Counted from the stretch's first letter, positions 1 to 10,162 are shown. The stretch: DNA of 64,000 nt from Methanocaldococcus villosus KIN24-T80 (GCF_000371805.1 NZ_AQUK01000001.1:186001-250000); one strand, 5' to 3'. Translations and numbers: made by a program. The notes: a model not told the origin generated them from the letters alone.

Positions 1-1
1 G

Positions 2-415
2 ACATCTAAAAGATATCCTATAAAAGAAGTAGAATTTTTAGGTTGCACAAGTAGGGGTTTGCCATTAATAACATTAATGGCTTCATTTCCTTATGTGGTT
101 AATAGGGTTAAGTATTGGGAGGATGAAATTAAAAAAACAAGATATGTTGTTGATGAGCTTGAAAAAATAGGATTTAAACAGCTTGGAATTAAACCAAAAG
201 AACATGATTTAATAAAATTTGAGACACCAATATTAGATGAAATTGCTAAAAGAGACAAAAGGAAAGGATACTTTTTTTATGATGAGTTAAAGAAGAGAGG
301 GATTACTGGAATTAAGCCTGGAGTGACTAAAGAGGTTAAAATGAGTGTTTATGGTTTAGAATGGGAGCAAGTTGAATACGTTGTTAATGCCATAAAAGAA
401 ATAGTTAATAGGTGA
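2..415 (+). CDS. Sep-tRNA:Cys-tRNA synthase, C-terminal part
   Basis: The open frame runs in from the left edge, so only the last 137 or so codons are present. Residues such as FLGCTSRG, LMASFPYVVNRVKYW, KRKGYFFYDELKKRG and the end SVYGLEWEQVEYVVNAIKEI resemble the C-terminus of the PLP enzyme SepCysS. That enzyme converts phosphoseryl-tRNA(Cys) to cysteinyl-tRNA(Cys) in methanogens that lack CysRS. The catalytic PLP lysine would lie upstream, outside the window. carA begins 6 nt downstream, so the two are probably co-transcribed. The family call is from recognition of the C-terminus only. Another tRNA-dependent PLP transferase is possible but less likely. Confidence 0.75.
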   Translation, partial: TSKRYPIKEVEFLGCTSRGLPLITLMASFPYVVNRVKYWEDEIKKTRYVVDELEKIGFKQLGIKPKEHDLIKFETPILDEIAKRDKRKGYFFYDELKKRGITGIKPGVTKEVKMSVYGLEWEQVEYVVNAIKEIVNR

Positions 416-421
416 GCTGAT

Positions 422-1465
422 ATGGAAGCTGTATTAGTTTTAGAAGATGGAACTGTTTTAAAAGGTTATGGATTTGGGGCAGAGAAGGAAGTTTATGGAG
501 AGCTGGTGTTTACAACTGTTATGACAGGTTATGTAGAGGTATTAACTGATCCATCTTATAAAGGTCAAATTGTTGTAATGACTTACCCTTTAATTGGAAA
601 CTATGGAGTTTCTGAGAGATGGTTTGAATCTGATGGAATAAAGGTTGAGGGGTATGTTGTTAGAGAAGCTACATCTGATAGTATAAAAGAGTTCTTAAAA
701 TCATATGACATTCCAGGCATTGAGGGAATAGACACAAGATTTTTAACAAAAAAGATCAGAAGTGGAGGGGTAGTTAAGGCCTGTTTAAAAACTGGTGAAA
801 AAATTGGAAAAGATGAAATAGAAGAGATTAAAGAAAAAGTTAAAGATTATAAGGATATATCTGAAATTGATTTAGTACCATTAGTATCCACTAAAAAAGT
901 TATAATTCATAAACCTGATAAAGTAAAATATAGGTGTGTTTTAATTGACTGTGGGGTAAAGAAGAATATAATTAATAATTTATTAAAGAGAAACTGTGAG
1001 GTAATTCAAGTACCTTATAACACAAGCTATGATAAAATTTTAGAATATAAACCAGACTTTGTTCTTATTTCTAATGGTCCTGGAGATCCAAAAAGGTTAA
1101 AAGAGGTTATAAAAACAATAAAATGTTTATTTGGTCACTTACCTTTAACAGGTATTTGTTTGGGAAATCAATTATTAGCCTTAGCTTTAGGAGGAGACAC
1201 TTATAAAATGAAATTTGGTCATAGAGGAGGAAATCATCCTGTTAAAGATTTAAGGGATGGAAAGGTTTATATCACCTCACAAAACCATGGATTTGCTGTT
1301 AAAGATGTTGATGCTGACATTATATTTAAAAATTTAAATGATAACACAGTAGAAGGTATTGCTGATAAAGATATCCTTTCTGTTCAATTCCATCCAGAAG
1401 CTAGACCAGGACCAAGAGATACTGAATTTATATTTGATCAGATGGTAAAGCTTATTAGAAGATGA
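422..1465 (+). CDS. carA: carbamoyl-phosphate synthase small (glutaminase) subunit
   Basis: This 347-residue protein has the two-domain layout of CarA. The N-terminal domain begins [18 protein letters not shown]. The C-terminal class I glutamine amidotransferase carries the nucleophile motif [15 protein letters not shown] and the distal His/Glu motif [12 protein letters not shown]. It releases ammonia from glutamine for CarB, feeding pyrimidine and arginine synthesis. Length is slightly below that of bacterial CarA. The large subunit is not in the window, but argG further on belongs to the arginine branch. It starts 6 nt after the previous gene behind a GTGAGCTGAT-like site. Confidence 0.96.
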   Translation: MEAVLVLEDGTVLKGYGFGAEKEVYGELVFTTVMTGYVEVLTDPSYKGQIVVMTYPLIGNYGVSERWFESDGIKVEGYVVREATSDSIKEFLKSYDIPGIEGIDTRFLTKKIRSGGVVKACLKTGEKIGKDEIEEIKEKVKDYKDISEIDLVPLVSTKKVIIHKPDKVKYRCVLIDCGVKKNIINNLLKRNCEVIQVPYNTSYDKILEYKPDFVLISNGPGDPKRLKEVIKTIKCLFGHLPLTGICLGNQLLALALGGDTYKMKFGHRGGNHPVKDLRDGKVYITSQNHGFAVKDVDADIIFKNLNDNTVEGIADKDILSVQFHPEARPGPRDTEFIFDQMVKLIRR

Positions 1466-1488
1466 TTTTTTCTTTTATTGGTGGAAAT

Positions 1489-2217
1489 ATGGTTAAAAAG
1501 AACATAAAATGGATAAAAAAAAGAAAAAGGGATTTATATTATAAATTAGCAAAAAAATTAAATTATAGATCAAGGGCTTCATTTAAATTAATGCAATTAA
1601 ATGAAAAATTTAATATTATAAAACCAGGAAATGTTGTTTTAGATTTAGGTTGTGCTCCTGGAGGGTGGATGCAAGTTGCAAGAGAGATTGTGGGAGAAGA
1701 GGGATTTGTTATAGGGATAGATTTACAAAAGGTTAAACCATTTAAATATAACAATGTTATAGCCATAAAAGGAGATTTTACATTAGAAGAAAATTTAAAG
1801 AAGATAAAAGAGCTTATTCCAAATGAAGATAAGAAAGTTGATGTAGTTATTAGTGATGCTTCTCCAAACATTAGTGGTTATTGGGATTTTGATCATGCAA
1901 GATCAATAGATCTCTGTAAAACAGCCTTACAAATAGCTACAGAAATGCTAAAAGAGAGAGGAAATTTTTTAGCTAAAGTGTTTTATGGTGATATGGTTAA
2001 TGATTATAAAAAGTTAGTAGAAAAATATTTTGAAAGGGTTTATCTATCAAAACCTAGAGCTTCAAGAAAGGAGAGTTCTGAAATTTATATTATAGCTAAA
2101 AGATATACTGGTAGAGTTTGGGAAGAAGAAGATAAAATAAAGAGAGAGAAAAGAGAAAATGATAGTGAATTATTAGTTAAAAAAATAAAAAATCAGAGAA
2201 AATCTTTTAAATTATAG
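1489..2217 (+). CDS. rlmE: 23S rRNA 2'-O-ribose methyltransferase (RlmE/FtsJ family)
   Basis: The 242-residue protein shows the FtsJ/RrmJ fold. The SAM-binding motif is VLDLGCAPGGWMQVA. The K-D-K-E catalytic set can be followed: SRASFKL, SDASPNISGYW, LAKVFYG and SSEIYIIAKR. RlmE methylates the 2'-OH of a uridine in the A-loop of large-subunit rRNA. I place the start at the ATG in 1489 because GGTGGAAAT precedes it and the family N-terminus is a short basic segment. The longer frame from 1462 overlaps carA and adds an unlikely [10 protein letters not shown] basic C-terminal tail of about 35 residues follows the domain. The 3' end overlaps the convergent RNase Z gene by 25 nt. Confidence 0.93.
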   Translation: MVKKNIKWIKKRKRDLYYKLAKKLNYRSRASFKLMQLNEKFNIIKPGNVVLDLGCAPGGWMQVAREIVGEEGFVIGIDLQKVKPFKYNNVIAIKGDFTLEENLKKIKELIPNEDKKVDVVISDASPNISGYWDFDHARSIDLCKTALQIATEMLKERGNFLAKVFYGDMVNDYKKLVEKYFERVYLSKPRASRKESSEIYIIAKRYTGRVWEEEDKIKREKRENDSELLVKKIKNQRKSFKL

Positions 2218-3125
2218 CTCTCTAAATCTTCTGGTATAAAGATCTTAAATTTTTCATTACTATATTTTTCAGCATTACTCTTATAAATATTAAAGTATTC
2301 TTTATCATACCTTGCTGATATATGTGTTAAAAAAAGGACTTTAACTCCTGCTATTTTTGCTATATTTACAGCATCACCAATTGTTGAGTGCATTGTTTCT
2401 ATAGCTTCATCTTTTAAATTATCATCAAAAGTAGCTTCATGTATGAGAAAATCACATCCTAAATTTTTCAAATATCTACCAAAGTCTTCTATTGGTAATG
2501 TATCTCCTGAATAAGCTAAACACATTCCTTTTTTTGGAGGTAATAAAACTTGATAAGGATAAACAGTTAATCCATATATACTCTTTACAGGTATCCCATT
2601 TTTCAGTTTTTTAAAATCTTCTTTTCTAACACCAAACTCTTTAGCTTTTTCTGGATTTAATCTTGGTTTTTTTATTTCTTTAAAGATATATCCATAAGAT
2701 TCTATACTATGTTTAGTAGGATATGCTATTATTTCATATTTCTCAGTTTTTTCAATAATTTTTGGATTGTCTGTTTTTACTGTTATCACTTCTATATCAT
2801 ACTCTCTAACAAAGTATCCAAAATTTAAAGACATTCTAACAATATCTTCTATACCTTCAGGCCCATAGATCTTTAATTTATTCTTTCTTCCCATAAATGC
2901 CAAACTCTGTAATAATCCAGGTAAGCCAAGTATGTGATCTCCATGGAGATGGGTAATAAATATTGATTTAATCCTCATTGGGGATACTTTAGTTGATAAC
3001 ATCTGCCTCTGTATATTCTCCCCACAGTCAAATAAAAAAACATCTCCATCATACTTTAATGCTATCCCTATATGATTCCTCCTTTTTGTAGGAACAGCTG
3101 CTGATGTTCCTAAGAAGGTTAACAT
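2193..3125 (-). CDS. rnz: ribonuclease Z (tRNA 3' endonuclease)
   Basis: This 310-residue metallo-beta-lactamase-fold nuclease removes 3' trailers from pre-tRNAs. The zinc motif FITHLHGDHILGLPGLLQS, the second ligand region KHSIESYGY, the metal-bridging Asp in YSGDT, and the late histidines in HEATF and FLTHISARY are all present. Length matches the standard short archaeal/bacterial form. The two tRNA genes seen in this window encode their own CCA, so processing must stop beyond it. The ATG start has a near N-terminal MLTFLGTSAAVPTKRRN typical of the family. It lies downstream of a small regulator gene transcribed in the same direction, with a 3-nt gap. Confidence 0.95.
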   Translation of the reverse strand: MLTFLGTSAAVPTKRRNHIGIALKYDGDVFLFDCGENIQRQMLSTKVSPMRIKSIFITHLHGDHILGLPGLLQSLAFMGRKNKLKIYGPEGIEDIVRMSLNFGYFVREYDIEVITVKTDNPKIIEKTEKYEIIAYPTKHSIESYGYIFKEIKKPRLNPEKAKEFGVRKEDFKKLKNGIPVKSIYGLTVYPYQVLLPPKKGMCLAYSGDTLPIEDFGRYLKNLGCDFLIHEATFDDNLKDEAIETMHSTIGDAVNIAKIAGVKVLFLTHISARYDKEYFNIYKSNAEKYSNEKFKIFIPEDLESYNLKDFL

Positions 3126-3128
3126 AAT

Positions 3129-3515
3129 TTAATCCCTTAACTCATTTATTACATCATCAGCTTCAATCTCTTCTACCCAAGCTTTCATTTGATTATACCA
3201 TATATCTAATGTCTCTTTTATCTTCTTCTTTACTTCCTCAAATGGTATGGCAGAATATACATAATAGTATCCTCCATCTTTCAAATTTATCTGTCTTCTC
3301 TTAACCAATCCAGCACTCATTAAATTTTGAACAGACCTCTGTATTGTACTTCTATCTCTATTTAATCTATTAGCTATATCAGTTATTTTTGAATTTTTAT
3401 GCTTTAAAATATCAAAATATACTCTAACATCAGAACTTTTTATCCCAAAAACACAAGACATTAAACTATCAAATGTCCATGTAGTACAAGGAGTTTTAAA
3501 TAATATCTTGCTCAT
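3129..3515 (-). CDS. helix-turn-helix (TrmB/MarR-like) transcriptional regulator
   Basis: A 128-residue protein. The central winged helix-turn-helix reads ITDIANRLNRDRSTIQRSVQNLMSAGLVKRR, followed by a wing ending in GGYYYVYSA. The C-terminal part (about residues 85-125) is helical and acidic. This is a DNA-binding regulator; its target is unknown. The start at 3515 is supported by GGGGGATAAT in front and by ATGA overlap with the wecB stop codon. The longer frame upstream reads into wecB. Translational coupling to wecB and the 3-nt gap to rnz put it in one transcription unit. I recall a similar wecB-regulator-RNase Z order in M. jannaschii. Confidence 0.8.
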   Translation of the reverse strand: MSKILFKTPCTTWTFDSLMSCVFGIKSSDVRVYFDILKHKNSKITDIANRLNRDRSTIQRSVQNLMSAGLVKRRQINLKDGGYYYVYSAIPFEEVKKKIKETLDIWYNQMKAWVEEIEADDVINELRD

Positions 3516-4594
3516 ATTATCCCCCTTAATATCCTTACAATCCTCTTTCCAGCCTTTCCATCCCCAAATGGGTTTTTCCAATCTCTTTTTTTGTTCAGCA
3601 TGAGTTCAACAGCTTTAATTAATTTTTCTTTATTATCCCCAACTAAAATATTGCTTCCAACTTCTAATGTCTCAGGTCTTTCTGTATTGTCCCTCAAAGT
3701 TATACATGGAATTTTTAAAATGCAAGCTTCTTCTTGAACCCCTCCACTATCTGTTAAAATTAGCTTAGCATTCTTTTCCAGTATTAAAAACTCTAAATAG
3801 CCAACTGGCTCAATGATTTTTATTTTTTTGTTGCTTTTTAGTTTATCAAATAAATTAAACTCTATCAATCTTTTTTTGGTTCTTGGATGGATAGGAAAGA
3901 TTATGTCATAATCATAAATATCTGAAAGCTCATTTATATTATTAACTATCCTTTCTAACCTCTCTCTGTTATCTACATTTTCAGCTCTATGAAGGGTCAA
4001 TAAAAAATAATCCTTATCAACAACACTATTAAAAAACCCCTTTATATGATCATTTTTTTCTGCAATCTCTAAATTTTGTAAAGTGGCATCTACTATAGTG
4101 TTTCCAACAACAAAAATATTATCTTTTATGCCCTCTTTTAATAAATTATTTTTAGCTATTTCAGTTGGAGCAAAGAGGTAATCGCTTATATGATCAGTTA
4201 AAACCCTATTTATTTCCTCTGGCATATTTTTATCATAACTCCTCAATCCTGCTTCAACATGAGCAACTTTTATTTTTAATTTTGATGCTGCTAAAGCTCC
4301 AGCCAAAACAGTATTTGTATCCCCTTGAACAATAACAATATTTGGTTTTTCTTTTAAAAGGACTTTTTCTATCTCTATTAACATCTTTCCAGTTTGCTCC
4401 CCATGTGTTCCAGAACCAATATTTAAATTATATTTTGGTTTTGGTAGATTTAGTTCTTGAAAAAATATCTTATCCATATTCTCTGAATAATGCTGATTAG
4501 TATGGATTATAAAAAATTCTTCACTTTTTAGCTCTCTTATTATAGGAGAGAGTTTTATAATCTCTGGCCTTGTTCCTAAGATTATTGATATCAT
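3512..4594 (-). CDS. wecB: UDP-N-acetylglucosamine 2-epimerase
   Basis: A 360-residue epimerase of the non-hydrolysing GT-B-like family converting UDP-GlcNAc to UDP-ManNAc in the cytoplasm. The N-terminus [18 protein letters not shown], the motif VQGDTNTVLAGALAA, HVEAGLRSYDKNMPEEINR, the HPRTKK motif and LTDSGGVQEEACILKIPC are all recognisable family hallmarks. The ATG has a strong GGAGGATAGATT site. It lies 74 nt inside the end of the flippase gene, an unusually long same-strand overlap. Its partner WecC, which oxidises UDP-ManNAc to the uronic acid, is encoded far away at 48715. Together they supply ManNAcA-type sugars for surface glycans. Confidence 0.95.
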   Translation of the reverse strand: MISIILGTRPEIIKLSPIIRELKSEEFFIIHTNQHYSENMDKIFFQELNLPKPKYNLNIGSGTHGEQTGKMLIEIEKVLLKEKPNIVIVQGDTNTVLAGALAASKLKIKVAHVEAGLRSYDKNMPEEINRVLTDHISDYLFAPTEIAKNNLLKEGIKDNIFVVGNTIVDATLQNLEIAEKNDHIKGFFNSVVDKDYFLLTLHRAENVDNRERLERIVNNINELSDIYDYDIIFPIHPRTKKRLIEFNLFDKLKSNKKIKIIEPVGYLEFLILEKNAKLILTDSGGVQEEACILKIPCITLRDNTERPETLEVGSNILVGDNKEKLIKAVELMLNKKRDWKNPFGDGKAGKRIVRILRGII

Positions 4595-5789
4595 AATCTA
4601 TCCTCCTTATAGCTATTATTCCAAGTATGAGCATAAAAACTGATGAGATTAATGTAGCTAAGCTACCTCCAATAATTCCAAATGAGTTTATTAAGATGTA
4701 ATTTAGAATGATATTAATTAAAACTCCAAATATTATAATGTAGAGGGAAATTTTAGCAAATCCTAACCCTTGCATAGCTGAGGAAATTATTGAATAATAG
4801 CTCATAAATAATGATGACAAAGCTAAAATTTTTAAACATTCAATACTATGAGGTTCAACTGTGTTAAATAACAGTTTTAAAATCTTATCTGGAAAAATCA
4901 GAAATATAATAACAAAAGAAGAAGCTAAAATAGTATTTAATAATAATCCCTCTTTTAGGACATCTATATTTTTACCACTAGCAATTCTTGGTAGTAATGG
5001 GATGGAGATTGATGATGAGATCATATAAATTCCTCTTGACAATAATGCTGAATAACCATAAACCCCACTCCAATAACTTCCTAGGAGGGATAAGATAATA
5101 ATATTATCTATATCTCCAAAAAGTCTATAAGATGAAGTAGTTAGAGCTATAGGGATTGCATATTTTGATATTTCAAAACTAAATTTTAAATCTTTGAATT
5201 CTATATTTAAAAACTCTTTCTTAATTCTGTAAATAATATAAATTGCTAAAATTCCTGTTAATATATAAGATAATGAAATAGAAATAAAAGCCCCTATTAG
5301 TCCAAATGACAATATAAAGACTATAGATAAAATTATTTTTAATGTGTTTTCAATTATCCATGTTAAAGACAAATATCTAATCTTTAATAAACCCTGTAAT
5401 ATACCTCTACTGAAAGCTATTATAGTTGATGTCATAATACAAAAACCAATCATGTAAAAAAGAGTGTTATCTATAGTTAAAAAATACCCTCCTAAAATAT
5501 ATTTTACATTTATAGCTATAAAAAAACCAAATATTGATAGAGTAAGCATAATAAAAAATACTTGAATATAATTATACTTTTTTCCTTCAGAAATGAATTT
5601 TGCCATTGATGGAGGAATTCCTGAAGAGAAGAATATTGTAAGTGTGTCTAATATTGGCATAAGCCCCCTTAAAATTCCAAAGGCGTCAACACCTAATAAA
5701 AAGGCAGTAATAAAATAAAATAAGTATGCCATAACTTTTGAATATATGTTTGATAATAATACAAATATGCTATCTTTCTTTAGACTCAT
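4521..5789 (-). CDS. polysaccharide/oligosaccharide flippase (MOP superfamily)
   Basis: A 422-residue polytopic membrane protein with about 12-14 hydrophobic segments and the start [27 protein letters not shown]. This is typical of Wzx/MATE-related lipid-linked oligosaccharide exporters. Motifs such as [14 protein letters not shown] and [15 protein letters not shown] fit this superfamily. It probably flips glycan-lipid intermediates across the membrane for S-layer or surface glycosylation, consistent with wecB being the next gene. Its last 24 codons overlap wecB by 74 nt and encode a polar tail. It is divergent from the ADP-ribosylglycohydrolase gene with only about 20 nt between start codons. 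Substrate cannot be read from sequence. Confidence 0.85.
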   Translation of the reverse strand: MSLKKDSIFVLLSNIYSKVMAYLFYFITAFLLGVDAFGILRGLMPILDTLTIFFSSGIPPSMAKFISEGKKYNYIQVFFIMLTLSIFGFFIAINVKYILGGYFLTIDNTLFYMIGFCIMTSTIIAFSRGILQGLLKIRYLSLTWIIENTLKIILSIVFILSFGLIGAFISISLSYILTGILAIYIIYRIKKEFLNIEFKDLKFSFEISKYAIPIALTTSSYRLFGDIDNIIILSLLGSYWSGVYGYSALLSRGIYMISSSISIPLLPRIASGKNIDVLKEGLLLNTILASSFVIIFLIFPDKILKLLFNTVEPHSIECLKILALSSLFMSYYSIISSAMQGLGFAKISLYIIIFGVLINIILNYILINSFGIIGGSLATLISSVFMLILGIIAIRRIDYDINNLRNKARDYKTLSYNKRAKK

Positions 5790-5810
5790 AATAACTCCTT
5801 GATGATTGTT

Positions 5811-6689
5811 ATGAAGGATAAAATATATGGATGTGTATTTGGAGCTATAGTTGGAGATGCTTTAGGAGCAGCAACAGAGGGAATGTCAAGGGATGAGATT
5901 CAGAAAGTTTATGGATATGTTACTGATTATGTTGAGCCAAAAAATTATTTAAAAGGTATTCTAAAGAAAGGAGAATATACTGATGATACTGAACAGGCTA
6001 TTTTTATTATAAAATCTATCAATAAGAATGGTAGTGTAGATTTAAAGAGGTTTGCAAATTATTTAATAAACTTTGGAAATAAAAAATTTTATGGATTAAC
6101 CACATTAAAAGCAATTGAAAAATTGAAGAATAATGACTTTTCAGGAGTAGATAGTCCCACTTGTGGAGCTGCGATGAGGGTATATCCATTAGCTATATTA
6201 TACCATAATAACTTAAATAAATTAAGGGAAGAGATTATAAAGATCTCTAAGATAACTCACAACAATAAAGAAGCTATAAGTGGTGCTTTAGCTGTGGGTT
6301 ATTTTGTAGCAAATGCATTAAATAATAAGAGAGATTTGGATGGATGCTGTTCATTTTTAAATAATGAGTTTTCAAATTTGTTATTAAAAATTAAAGACTT
6401 CAGAAATGTTCAGAAAGCTTATAACTACTTTGGTACAGGTACTCTTGCAAGAGAAGTGGTACCATCAGCTATAGCAACATTCTTACTAACGGAGAGTTTT
6501 GAAGAAGGCATGTTAAAAGCAGTAAATGCAGGAGGAGATACAGATACATTAGCATCTATCTATGGAGCTATAGCAGGAGCTTATTATGGCTATAAAGCAA
6601 TTCCCAAGAAATGGATAAAGGGATTAAAGAAGAGGGAGTATATAGAAAGTTTAGCAGAAATTCTTCTCAAACATTATCATGGCATTTAA
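5811..6689 (+). CDS. ADP-ribosylglycohydrolase family protein
   Basis: About 292 residues with the ADP-ribosylglycohydrolase (DraG/ARH) signature: [20 protein letters not shown] at the N-terminus, the metal-binding [11 protein letters not shown], and the C-terminal [22 protein letters not shown], which supplies the second dinuclear magnesium site. Such enzymes remove ADP-ribose from protein or small-molecule targets; the substrate here is unknown. Possible starts are TTG 5799, ATG 5802 and ATG 5811. I prefer 5811 because KDKIYGC matches the usual N-terminus. The 3' end overlaps convergent gatA by 39 nt, the longest tail-to-tail overlap in the window. Confidence 0.88.
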   Translation: MKDKIYGCVFGAIVGDALGAATEGMSRDEIQKVYGYVTDYVEPKNYLKGILKKGEYTDDTEQAIFIIKSINKNGSVDLKRFANYLINFGNKKFYGLTTLKAIEKLKNNDFSGVDSPTCGAAMRVYPLAILYHNNLNKLREEIIKISKITHNNKEAISGALAVGYFVANALNNKRDLDGCCSFLNNEFSNLLLKIKDFRNVQKAYNYFGTGTLAREVVPSAIATFLLTESFEEGMLKAVNAGGDTDTLASIYGAIAGAYYGYKAIPKKWIKGLKKREYIESLAEILLKHYHGI

Positions 6690-7949
6690 AACTTTTTCAT
6701 CTTCAAATGGCTTTCCCTGTATCTGTAGTCCTACAGGTATGTTGTTTATCTCACCACATGGCACAACTCCTGCAGGAGCTCCTACAAGGTTTGCTATAAC
6801 TGTTAATATATCATAGTTATACATCTCTATTGGGGAAATCTTTTCTCCAAGCTTGTGAGGTAACTTAGGAACAGTAGGAGATAAAATGATATCAATATTC
6901 TTCATCATTTTCATATATTCCCTTTTTAATAAGTTTCTAGCTTTTAAAGCCTTTTTATAGTATTTTCCACTATATTCTTTTTGGCTAATAATAGAACCTA
7001 TTGTAATTCTTCTTAACACTTCTTCTCCACAAACATCCTCTATCTTATAACCGTATCTTCTCCCATCATATCTTCTTGTTGCTGAATAAAATTCAACATA
7101 GTTAATTAGATAGTATGTTGGTAATGCTAAATCTAAATACTTATAACTCAGCTCAACTATTTCACAGTTCATATCTTTAAAAACTTCTATAGCTCTTTCT
7201 ATTTTTTCTCTTATCTTTTTATCTGTAACATCCATAAACTCCTTTACAATACCAACTTTTGGTTTATATTCTCTTACTTCAAAATCTTTTATATTAACAG
7301 TTGTTGTATCTTTCTCATCCTTACCTTTAATAATGTTCATTATCTCTAAAGCATCTTTAGCATTTTTTGTTATTGGTCCAATCTGGTCAAAACTCATAGC
7401 TAAATCACATAATCCATATCTACTAACTACTCCATAAGATGGCTTAAATCCAACAACTCCACAGTGTGATGCAGGATTTCTAATACTACCTCCAGTATCT
7501 GATCCTAATGCAAAATCACAGAGATCAGCTGCTACTGCTGCAGCTGAACCACTTGAAGATCCTCCAGGAATTCTATCTTTTGCCTTTGGATTTTTTGTAG
7601 GACCGTAGTAAGAAGTTTCTCCAGAACTTCCACATGCAAACTCATCCATGTTTGTTATTCCTATTATTAACCCACCATTCTCTTTTATTTTTTCTATAAC
7701 TGTGGCATCATATGGAGATATATAATTTTCCAGTGTTTTTGATGCACATGAGATAGTGTATCCTTCAACATTTATATTTGCCTTAACAGCTATTAATTTT
7801 CCATAAAGTGGCTTTTTTTTAGCTTTTTCATCTTTTTCTAATCTTTTAGCTTCCTCTAAAACTTTTTCTTTTCTAATATCAATAAATGCATTAATATCCT
7901 TATTTTTTTCTATTTTCTCTAAATACTCTTCAACTTTCTCTATTAACAT
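6651..7949 (-). CDS. gatA: Asp-tRNA(Asn)/Glu-tRNA(Gln) amidotransferase subunit A
   Basis: The 432-residue amidase-family protein contains the Ser-cisSer-Lys machinery. The lysine lies in [13 protein letters not shown], and the glycine/serine-rich amidase signature [33 protein letters not shown] is intact. GatA liberates ammonia from glutamine for GatB, which amidates misacylated tRNA. The neighbouring gatB and gatC are not in this window. A GatDE pair occurs at 23617-26731, so this organism uses GatCAB for Asn-tRNA and GatDE for Gln-tRNA. The ATG at 7949 follows GGTGGTCGGGA. It is divergent from argG with about 75 nt between starts. Confidence 0.96.
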   Translation of the reverse strand: MLIEKVEEYLEKIEKNKDINAFIDIRKEKVLEEAKRLEKDEKAKKKPLYGKLIAVKANINVEGYTISCASKTLENYISPYDATVIEKIKENGGLIIGITNMDEFACGSSGETSYYGPTKNPKAKDRIPGGSSSGSAAAVAADLCDFALGSDTGGSIRNPASHCGVVGFKPSYGVVSRYGLCDLAMSFDQIGPITKNAKDALEIMNIIKGKDEKDTTTVNIKDFEVREYKPKVGIVKEFMDVTDKKIREKIERAIEVFKDMNCEIVELSYKYLDLALPTYYLINYVEFYSATRRYDGRRYGYKIEDVCGEEVLRRITIGSIISQKEYSGKYYKKALKARNLLKREYMKMMKNIDIILSPTVPKLPHKLGEKISPIEMYNYDILTVIANLVGAPAGVVPCGEINNIPVGLQIQGKPFEDEKVLNAMIMFEKNFC

Positions 7950-8023
7950 TCCCGACCACCAAGTGCATTAAGTTTAAAAATATAGAATATTATTTTATAT
8001 CTAAAAATTTTTTGGTGATGGAA

Positions 8024-9193
8024 ATGAAAGCTGTCTTAGCATACAGTGGAGGTTTAGACACAAGTTGCTGTTTAAAATTATTAGAAGATATGGGTTATGA
8101 AGTAATATCTGTCTGTGTGGATGTAGGTTTGCCTTATGAGGAGCTAAAAGAAGTTGAAGAAAAAGCTAAAAGTTTAGGAGTTTTAAAACATTACACTGTA
8201 GATGCAAAAGAGGAGTTTGTAAAAGATTACATCTTTAGAGCAATAAAGGCTAATGCTATGTATGAAGGTTATCCTCTATCAACAGCACTAGCAAGGCCAT
8301 TAATTGCCAAAAAAGTAGTTGAAATTGCTAAAAAAGAAGGTGCTGAAGCTATAGCCCATGGTTGCACAGGAAAGGGTAATGATCAATTTAGATTTGAAAC
8401 TACAATAAGAATATTAGCTCCAGAAATCAAAATAATTGCTCCAATAAGAGATTTAAATTTAACAAGAGAAGAAGAAATAGAATATGCTAAGAAAAAGAAT
8501 ATCCCTATACCTAAGGAAAGTAAAAAATATAGTATAGATGAGAATCTTTGGGGTAGGAGTATAGAAGGAAGTGATTTAGAAGATCCTAAAAATTTCCCTA
8601 GTGAAGAAGTTTATGCCTGGACAAAAAATCCTGTTGAAGATAAAGAAGAAGAGGTTGTAGAAATAGAATTTAAAGAAGGTGTGCCAATAGCTATAAATGG
8701 AGAAAAGCTAAATCCTGTGGAGTTGATAAGAAAGGCTAATGAAATTGCAGGAAAACATGGAGTAGGTAGGATAGATATAATAGAGGATAGAATTATAGGG
8801 TTAAAGTCAAGAGAGGTTTATGAATGCCCAGGAGCTATAATGTTATTAACAGCACATAAAGCTTTAGAACAATTAGTATTAACCAGAGAAGAGATAAAAT
8901 TCAAAGAAATTGTTGATAATTTGTATTCTGAGCTAATTTATAAAGGACTGTGGTTTGATCCTCTAAAAGAAGATTTAGATGCATTTATAGATAAAACCCA
9001 GGAAAGAGTTGAAGGAAAAGTTTGGTTAAAATTATTTGGAGGTTCAGTAAGAGTAGTGGGTAGAGAGAGTAGATATTCATTATACAGCAAAGAATTAGTG
9101 TCTTTTGATGAGAAAACTGATCAGAAGGAAGTAGCAGGTATGGTTAAATATCATGGAATACAGGCAGTGCTTTATAGAAAAGTTACAAAATAA
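8024..9193 (+). CDS. argG: argininosuccinate synthase
   Basis: A 389-residue enzyme joining citrulline and aspartate with ATP in the arginine pathway. The N-terminal PP-loop [16 protein letters not shown] binds ATP. Other hallmarks are [34 protein letters not shown], and the C-terminal [17 protein letters not shown] choose ATG 8024, which gives [10 protein letters not shown] and leaves the GGTGAT site (8014-8019) correctly spaced. The upstream in-frame TTG/GTG/ATG are inside or before that site. It is monocistronic: divergent from gatA and convergent with the ribosomal protein group, with only 2 nt between the two stop codons. Confidence 0.97.
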   Translation: MKAVLAYSGGLDTSCCLKLLEDMGYEVISVCVDVGLPYEELKEVEEKAKSLGVLKHYTVDAKEEFVKDYIFRAIKANAMYEGYPLSTALARPLIAKKVVEIAKKEGAEAIAHGCTGKGNDQFRFETTIRILAPEIKIIAPIRDLNLTREEEIEYAKKKNIPIPKESKKYSIDENLWGRSIEGSDLEDPKNFPSEEVYAWTKNPVEDKEEEVVEIEFKEGVPIAINGEKLNPVELIRKANEIAGKHGVGRIDIIEDRIIGLKSREVYECPGAIMLLTAHKALEQLVLTREEIKFKEIVDNLYSELIYKGLWFDPLKEDLDAFIDKTQERVEGKVWLKLFGGSVRVVGRESRYSLYSKELVSFDEKTDQKEVAGMVKYHGIQAVLYRKVTK

Positions 9194-9195
9194 AT

Positions 9196-9399
9196 TTATT
9201 CCTTAGCTTTTAACTCTTTTTTCATATCTTGATAAATTTTTGTCCATTTTAACTTTCTTGGATTTCTACCCATCATATAACTTTTTTCACACTTTGATGA
9301 ACAGAAGTAAAGAACTGTTCCATCTTTCTCTACAACCATTTTTCCAGTACCTGGTTCTATCTCATGGCCACAGAAAGAGCATCTTCTCCACTCAGGCAT
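9196..9399 (-). CDS. rpl24e: ribosomal protein L24e
   Basis: A 67-residue zinc-ribbon protein of the large ribosomal subunit. The four-cysteine site is [13 protein letters not shown] followed by [10 protein letters not shown], and the tail [13 protein letters not shown] is typical. It closes the L7Ae-S28e-L24e group; archaeal genomes often carry ndk or infB next, but here the group ends against convergent argG. The start has the context AGGTGAAAACATG. Confidence 0.95.
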   Translation of the reverse strand: MPEWRRCSFCGHEIEPGTGKMVVEKDGTVLYFCSSKCEKSYMMGRNPRKLKWTKIYQDMKKELKAKE

Positions 9400-9415
9400 G
9401 TTTTCACCTTTAAAT

Positions 9416-9646
9416 TTATCTTCTTTTATCTAATGGTCTAGCCTCTCTTTCGGTCTCTCTTAGCATGATTATATCTCCTACCTTTACAGGTCCTTTAACA
9501 TTTCTAATTAAAACTCTACCAGCATCTTTCCCTCCTAAGATCTTACATCTAACTTGTATAACTTCCCCATAAACCCCTGTTCTTCCAATAACTTCTATAA
9601 CTTCAGCAGCCACTGCCTCTTTATATACAAACTCATCTTCCACCAT
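9416..9646 (-). CDS. rps28e: ribosomal protein S28e
   Basis: A 76-residue OB-fold protein of the small subunit. The core [23 protein letters not shown] and [17 protein letters not shown], ending in [15 protein letters not shown], is diagnostic. The C-terminal REAR...RR tail contacts rRNA near the E site in the archaeal/eukaryotic ribosome. The start at 9646 follows GGTGATAAA; the longer frame from 9661 would put the ribosome-binding site inside the coding region. It is co-directional with L7Ae (about 54 nt upstream gap) and L24e. Confidence 0.95.
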   Translation of the reverse strand: MVEDEFVYKEAVAAEVIEVIGRTGVYGEVIQVRCKILGGKDAGRVLIRNVKGPVKVGDIIMLRETEREARPLDKRR

Positions 9647-9700
9647 TTTATCACCAAACAAAAGAATAAGAAAAAATTATTTAGAATAATTAAAAAATTT

Positions 9701-10054
9701 TTACTGTTTCAATGCATTTATTTTTTCAATTAAAGCTTTTAATTCATCTGGATTGTCTTCTTCAATTATTGCCACTGATGAAGCAGCTACTTCTATTCCT
9801 GCAGCTTTCCCAAGATCTTGTTTTGAAGCTACATATGCATAAGGAATGTTTTTCTCTTCACATAAGTATGGTAGGTGAGCAACAACCTCCTCTGGTTTAA
9901 CATCTTCAGCTATTATAACTAGTTTAGCAATTCCTCTCTCAACAGCCTTTGTTACTTCATTAGCTCCTTTTTTTATTTTTTTAGCCTTAGCTATTGCTTC
10001 TAATATCTCTTTTTGGATTTCCTCTGGAACTTTAAACTTTACATATATTGCCAT
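9701..10054 (-). CDS. rpl7ae: ribosomal protein L7Ae
   Basis: A 117-residue K-turn-binding protein. The conserved [50 protein letters not shown] segment contains the RNA-contact residues. In archaea it is a ribosomal protein and also the core protein of box C/D and H/ACA RNPs and of RNase P. The start at 10054 ([10 protein letters not shown]) is set by GGAGGAGATAAA; the extension to 10087 reads through leader sequence. The leader holds a perfect hairpin at 10084-10101 whose loop is complementary to the GGAG core, so autoregulation is plausible. Confidence 0.95.
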   Translation of the reverse strand: MAIYVKFKVPEEIQKEILEAIAKAKKIKKGANEVTKAVERGIAKLVIIAEDVKPEEVVAHLPYLCEEKNIPYAYVASKQDLGKAAGIEVAASSVAIIEEDNPDELKALIEKINALKQ

Positions 10055-10083
10055 TTTATCTCCTCCTTCATTTTTATAAATAT

Positions 10084-10101
10084 GCAATCCGGAGGGATTG
10101 C
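10084..10101 (-). promoter_or_regulatory. hairpin at the 5' end of the L7Ae leader
   Basis: Perfect 7-bp inverted repeat GCAATCC / GGATTGC with a 4-nt loop (CTCC on the mRNA strand). On the minus strand a TATA box (TTTATATA, 10126-10133) predicts a transcript start near 10100-10103, so the hairpin would begin at about the first transcribed base. Its loop CTCC could pair with the GGAG of the L7Ae ribosome-binding site, GGAGGAG (about 10060-10066). The hairpin is seen; the control role is inferred. Confidence 0.5.
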
Positions 10102-10162
10102 TTCTATAAATAAAATTGTAAATAATATATAAAACTTATGCTAATCTTTATAATGTGATAGA

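Noticed and set aside
2-415. SepSecS (Sep-tRNA:Sec-tRNA synthase)
   Set aside because: The C-terminal sequence fits SepCysS, not the SepSecS C-terminus as I know it.
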